8,723 bases of DNA from Avoscillospira sp045589035 (lineage in GTDB: Bacteria; Bacillota; Clostridia; Oscillospirales; Oscillospiraceae). Position numbers and translations under genes: made by a program. Positions 5,806 to 8,723 of this stretch are shown piece after piece; positions within the stretch are counted from its first letter, which is position 1, and every line of letters begins with the position of its first letter. The DNA lies in NCBI GenBank assembly GCA_045589035.1, contig JAZNFJ010000089.1:1-8723 (forward strand), read 5' to 3'. The notes under the pieces are model-generated. The model had not been told where the DNA came from, did not search any database, and worked only from the letters and a program-made list of their open reading frames with translations.

Positions 5806-6627
5806 ATGAAAAAATTTGTTGTTATGCTTCTGGTCGTGACACTGTGCCTGACCATGGTGTGCCCTGCGCTGGCGGCAGAAAACGATTTTGTCCCCAGTGT
5901 CACCTATAAGCCCATGCCCAGACTGGTCGGCCCCACCGACGAAAACGGCATGAATGTCGGTCAGACCGACAATGGCGGCACAGTCTATCAGAATGACGGC
6001 TTCCTGTTTGTTCTGGCAGACGGTGTCCACGATGGTCTGGACGAAGACCACAAGTGTCTGGTCGTCACCCCTCTGAGCGAAGCGGAAACCTCCACGGAAA
6101 TTCCCGATGAGGCAGAAGAAATGCTGCTGTGGGTCTACGATCAGATTCTGGCCAACGGTATGTCCTTCTTTGAAGGCTGCGAAGGTCTGCAGGAACTGAT
6201 CGAGGCCAATCTGGGCGCAGGCAAGACCGTCCAGGATCTGGTGGTCAAGGATCTGTATGATGTTTCCGTCCTCTGCGAGCCTCTGGAGGCCTATCTGGAG
6301 CCCGAAGGCACCACCATCTGCCTGGACTTTGACCTGAATCTGGCTCCCGGCACCTTTGTGACCGTTCTGACCTACAAGGGTGGTCAGTGGAAGATGATCG
6401 AAAATGTGGAACTGCTGGAAAATGGCACCGTTACCTGCACCACCTATGAGAACTTCTGTCCCGTTGCCATTCTGGTTAACGAAACTGACGGCGAACCCGT
6501 GATCGAAACCGTCAACACCGGCGATATCAGCAATATGGGTCTGTGGCTGGCAGTGGCTGCTGCTTCTCTGGCTGCCATCGTCCTGTGCCTCGTCGGTCTG
6601 AAGAAGAGCAAGAAGAACGCAGCTTAA
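5806..6627 (+). CDS. Secreted protein of unknown family with sorting-like C-terminus
   Basis: A 273-residue protein I do not recognise. ATG 5806 is preferred because GGAG (5793-5796) lies 9 nt upstream and the protein then starts with a clear signal peptide, MKKF plus hydrophobic core, with cleavage after ALA at about 23. In-frame ATGs at 5791 and 5797 are alternatives. The mature part (about 24-232) is acidic, with no catalytic motif I can name. The C-terminus has TVNTGD (235-240), a hydrophobic segment 245-265 and KKSKK (266-270). This is the layout of a cell-wall sorting signal but without canonical LPxTG. If sortase does not cut it, the protein would be a type I membrane protein with its body outside. 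It sits 14 nt after cpsB and 30 nt before the LCP gene, so a role at the cell surface with the polysaccharide is likely but unproven. Confidence 0.75.
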   Translation: MKKFVVMLLVVTLCLTMVCPALAAENDFVPSVTYKPMPRLVGPTDENGMNVGQTDNGGTVYQNDGFLFVLADGVHDGLDEDHKCLVVTPLSEAETSTEIPDEAEEMLLWVYDQILANGMSFFEGCEGLQELIEANLGAGKTVQDLVVKDLYDVSVLCEPLEAYLEPEGTTICLDFDLNLAPGTFVTVLTYKGGQWKMIENVELLENGTVTCTTYENFCPVAILVNETDGEPVIETVNTGDISNMGLWLAVAAASLAAIVLCLVGLKKSKKNAA

Positions 6628-6657
6628 TAAACGCATAACAGAATAGGGGTGTGCAAT

Positions 6658-7638
6658 ATGCGCAGACGGCAGTTTTTGAAGGTTGCCGTGGTCGCAGTCA
6701 TCCTGATTTTGGTGCTGGTCTTTGTATACAGTGGATTCCGCATTCTGGAATCCACTGTCTTTTCCAGTGGGGAGCAGACAGCTGCCGTGGAGGGCAAAAA
6801 GACCATCACCCGGGATGAAGTGGACTACTTTCCCCGGCAGGATATGGAAACCTATCTGCTAATGGGCATCGACCGCTTCGGTCCCATGGAGGACAGCGGC
6901 GCTTACAACAACGATGGCGAAGCAGATGCGATTATGCTGCTGGTATTTGATAAAAAACAGGAAACCATCCGTGTGCTGGCACTGAACCGTGATACCATGG
7001 TGGAGATGCCTGTGCTGGGTATCGGCGGCAGACAGGCGGGTACGGCTTACGGCCAGCTGGCTCTGGCCCATACTTACGGCAGCGGTCTGAAGGACAGCTG
7101 CGAGAATGTCCGCAAAACCGTTTCGGATCTGCTGCTGCATATTGAGATCGACCACTATATCGCCATGAATATGGACGGCATTGCCCTGCTCAATGATGCT
7201 GTCGGCGGTGTGGAAGTGGAGGTTCTGGACGATTTCTCCCAGGTGGATCCTACGATTCCCATGGGAAAGACTGTCCTGACGGGGGAACAGGCCCTTTCCT
7301 TTGTCCGTGTGCGAAAGGAAGTGGGCGACCAGCTGAATGTGTCCCGTATGGACCGCCAGCGGGCCTATATGGAAGGCTTCTTGGCTGCGCTGCGGGGGAA
7401 GCTGGAGCAGGACAGCACCTTTGCGGTGAAGCTGTTTGAAGAGCTTTCTCCCTATCTGGTGACGGACGGCTCTTCTAAGGTCTTTACCTCTGCCATGGAT
7501 CGCTATGGTGACTACGCACTGGAGGAAATTGTAACCCCCAAGGGCGAAAACCGTATGGGTGAAGAGTATCTGGAGTTCTATGCAGACGAAGATGCGCTGG
7601 ACGCACTGACTCTGCGGCTGTTTTACGCACCAAAATAA
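6658..7638 (+). CDS. LCP (LytR-CpsA-Psr) family glycopolymer transferase
   Basis: A 326-residue type II membrane protein. LCP enzymes move lipid-linked glycopolymers onto peptidoglycan outside the cell. MRRRQFLK precedes a membrane segment at about 9-24, and the LCP domain spans about 62-240. It begins YLLMGID (66-72). The likely metal-binding D90 is in GEADAIML, LNRDT carries R111, FVRVR carries R217 and R219, and RMDRQ carries Q234. Their spacing matches the catalytic set I recall from pneumococcal Cps2A. The Arg often found two residues before the metal Asp (R-S-D-T) is Glu88 here, perhaps a subfamily trait. AGGGG at 6645-6649, 8 nt before ATG 6658, sets the start; the in-frame GTG at 6649 overlaps that site. 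A strong inverted repeat lies at codons 24-34. Context suggests it anchors the polymer controlled by the upstream kinase. Confidence 0.92.
   Translation: MRRRQFLKVAVVAVILILVLVFVYSGFRILESTVFSSGEQTAAVEGKKTITRDEVDYFPRQDMETYLLMGIDRFGPMEDSGAYNNDGEADAIMLLVFDKKQETIRVLALNRDTMVEMPVLGIGGRQAGTAYGQLALAHTYGSGLKDSCENVRKTVSDLLLHIEIDHYIAMNMDGIALLNDAVGGVEVEVLDDFSQVDPTIPMGKTVLTGEQALSFVRVRKEVGDQLNVSRMDRQRAYMEGFLAALRGKLEQDSTFAVKLFEELSPYLVTDGSSKVFTSAMDRYGDYALEEIVTPKGENRMGEEYLEFYADEDALDALTLRLFYAPK
6728..6770 (+). repeat. Perfect 12-bp inverted repeat plus third arm in the LCP gene
   Basis: ACAGTGGATTCC (6728-6739) and GGAATCCACTGT (6747-6758) pair perfectly around GCATTCT. The sequence TCTTTTCC follows, loosely like a terminator tail. 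A third arm CAGTGG (6765-6770) can pair with CCACTG (6752-6757), so two exclusive hairpins are possible. The element lies inside the coding region, just after the membrane segment. The repeat is certain; an attenuation role is speculative. Confidence 0.85.
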
Positions 7639-7663
7639 TTACGAAAGACAGGCGGGTGATCCC

Positions 7664-8599
7664 ATGCAAAAAGGAAATAACGAGTATGCACTGGTAATCC
7701 TGGCGGCAGGCCTGGGCTCCCGGTTCGGCGGCATCAAGCAGCTGAAGAAGGTAGGTCCTTCCGGGGAGATCATCATGGAATATGCCATCCATGATGCCAT
7801 GGAGGCCGGTTTTAACAAAATTGTCTTTATCATCCGCAAAGATATCGAAGCGGATTTCATGGAAACCGTGGGCAACCGGGTGAAAACCGTCTGCGCCGCA
7901 AAGGGTGTGGCGGTGGCCTTTGCCTATCAGGAACTGGGGGCTTTGCCGGCAGGATTTGTGTGTCCTACGGACCGGAAAAAGCCCTGGGGTACCGGTCATG
8001 CGGTTCTTGCCGCAAAAGAATTGCTCCACGGACCCTTTGCGGTCATCAATGCCGATGACTACTATGGCAAGTCAGCCTATAATAATCTGTTCTCCTACCT
8101 GAAAAACCTGCCGCAGGATGCCAAAGGGCAGTATTGCATGGCAGGCTTCCGCTTGGGCAATACTCTCAGCGATCATGGCGGTGTGACCAGAGGTATCTGC
8201 CGGACCGATGAAAACGGCAGGCTGCTGGAAGTGAAGGAAACCCGCAATATGACCAGACGAAACGGCAAGGCCATGATTCCCCACGGGGAGGATTGGACAG
8301 AACTGGATGCCAATGCCTGCGTGTCCATGAACATGTGGGGCTTTACGGCAGATGTGCTGCCCGTTCTGGAGCAGCGGTTTGTGGAATTTTTGTCCGATGA
8401 ACTGGAAACACCGGCATCGGAGTACCTGCTGCCGGATATTATGGACAAGCTGGTGGCAGAGGGAACTGCTGCCATTCAGGTGCTGCCCACGGAGGATAAC
8501 TGGTACGGTATCACCTATCAGGCCGATGCGCCGCTGGTGGAAGCAGTGTTCCGCCGAATGGTGGCCGAAGGCATCTACAAAGAGAAACTGTTCGGATGA
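7664..8599 (+). CDS. Sugar-phosphate nucleotidylyltransferase-like protein
   Basis: A 311-residue cytoplasmic protein with the NTP-transferase Rossmann-like fold. The nucleotide-binding signature LAAGLGSRFGG is at 13-23, followed by K25-Q-L. WGTGHA (108-113) fits the base or ribose pocket, and VINADDYYG (127-135) supplies the metal-binding Asp (D131/D132). Family members couple a sugar 1-phosphate and an NTP to make an activated sugar. The exact sugar and NTP cannot be read from the sequence. The signature differs from the classic GxGTR form of GalU and RmlA (S in place of T), so I do not assign galU or rmlA. ATG 7664 was chosen as the first Met; GGCGGGTGA upstream is a weak ribosome site. 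The gene lies 25 nt after the LCP gene and its stop overlaps the next start by 4 nt (ATGA). Supplying precursor for the polymer is inferred from context. Confidence 0.83.
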   Translation: MQKGNNEYALVILAAGLGSRFGGIKQLKKVGPSGEIIMEYAIHDAMEAGFNKIVFIIRKDIEADFMETVGNRVKTVCAAKGVAVAFAYQELGALPAGFVCPTDRKKPWGTGHAVLAAKELLHGPFAVINADDYYGKSAYNNLFSYLKNLPQDAKGQYCMAGFRLGNTLSDHGGVTRGICRTDENGRLLEVKETRNMTRRNGKAMIPHGEDWTELDANACVSMNMWGFTADVLPVLEQRFVEFLSDELETPASEYLLPDIMDKLVAEGTAAIQVLPTEDNWYGITYQADAPLVEAVFRRMVAEGIYKEKLFG

Positions 8600-8723
8600 A
8601 AAAGCTGAAAAGAGGAATTTTGATTGCAGTCCTGCTGCTGGCAGCAGCAGGACTTGCCATTGCATTGGTGCAGCTGTGGCTGCAGTTTTCTCAGCAGGCT
8701 GCTCTGAAAACACAGAATATGGA
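8596..8723 (+). CDS. Membrane-anchored protein, 5' part only
   Basis: An open frame starts at ATG 8596, overlapping the previous stop in an ATGA junction, and runs off the right edge after 42 codons. It begins MKKLKRG, then a hydrophobic, Leu/Ala-rich segment at about 8-30, then a polar stretch starting QFSQQ. This is the form of an uncleaved N-terminal anchor or a signal peptide. Too little is present to name a family. A sortase, another wall-linked enzyme or an export component would all fit the operon, but none is shown. No clear Shine-Dalgarno precedes it, so translation is probably coupled to the nucleotidyltransferase gene. Confidence 0.7.
   Translation, partial: MKKLKRGILIAVLLLAAAGLAIALVQLWLQFSQQAALKTQNM
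8628..8654 (+). repeat. Perfect 13-bp inverted repeat in the last gene
   Basis: AGTCCTGCTGCTG (8628-8640) and CAGCAGCAGGACT (8642-8654) are exact reverse complements separated by one G; as a hairpin this gives a 12-bp stem with loop GGC. It encodes the Leu-Leu-Leu-Ala-Ala-Ala core of the membrane segment, so CTG/GCA codon runs explain part of the symmetry. No U-tract follows. Confidence 0.8.

Noticed and set aside
5716..6636. 306-codon minus-strand frame over the secreted-protein gene
   Set aside because: The sense frame has a ribosome site, signal peptide and C-terminal anchor; the antisense frame shows none of these.
1..8723. CRISPR array, insertion sequence, transposase or integrase
   Set aside because: No regularly spaced direct repeats and no terminal inverted repeats around a transposase were seen. 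The only tandem repeat is the in-frame His repeat at 2169-2228.

Overview
The window looks like chromosomal DNA of a Gram-positive anaerobe, probably class Clostridia (an Oscillospirales or Ruminococcaceae-type gut bacterium). This is inferred from the moderately GC-rich codon use, strong AGGAG-type ribosome sites, TTG and GTG starts, a CpsB-type PHP phosphatase, an LCP protein and a sortase-like C-terminal signal. The exact genus cannot be fixed by reading alone. All supported genes lie on the + strand.

Left part (1-1875), housekeeping: the 3' two thirds of an NADP-type isocitrate dehydrogenase gene (1-888), then four bases later a SpoU/TrmH-family RNA 2'-O-methyltransferase (893-1705). The TTGATT/TATAAT promoter of the next gene overlaps the methyltransferase stop codon. 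It drives a tRNA-Ser(CGA) gene with encoded CCA (1748-1836), followed at once by an intrinsic terminator.

Middle (1876-2102), regulatory: an AT-rich stretch, an extended -10 promoter (TGCTACAAT, 1961-1969) and a leader of about 127 nt. The leader can fold an 8-bp hairpin over the Shine-Dalgarno sequence of the next gene. The loop of that hairpin (CCGCCC) is exactly complementary to GGGCGG in an upstream leader hairpin, so the leader looks like a candidate RNA switch.

Right part (2103-8723), a tightly packed operon that looks like the control and attachment section of a surface-polysaccharide locus: (1) a membrane-anchored CX5R tyrosine phosphatase with a histidine-rich cytoplasmic tail and a predicted outside catalytic domain; (2) a one-piece Wzz-kinase (Wzc-like) BY-kinase with a ten-tyrosine tail; (3) an overlapping CpsB/CapC PHP phosphatase, the expected partner of the kinase; (4) a secreted protein of no recognised family with a C-terminal TVNTGD, hydrophobic and KKSKK arrangement; (5) an LCP (LytR-CpsA-Psr) glycopolymer transferase; (6) a sugar-phosphate nucleotidylyltransferase-like enzyme; (7) the start of a membrane-anchored protein cut by the window end. 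By family knowledge, kinase and PHP phosphatase would cycle the kinase tail to control polymer length or export, LCP would link polymer to the wall, and the nucleotidyltransferase would supply an activated sugar. No glycosyltransferase, flippase or polymerase is in the window.

The most unusual points are the predicted extracytoplasmic tyrosine phosphatase with a His-rich tail heading a BY-kinase operon, its self-masking leader RNA, the unclassified protein with a non-canonical sorting-like signal, and a perfect 12-bp hairpin early in the LCP gene.
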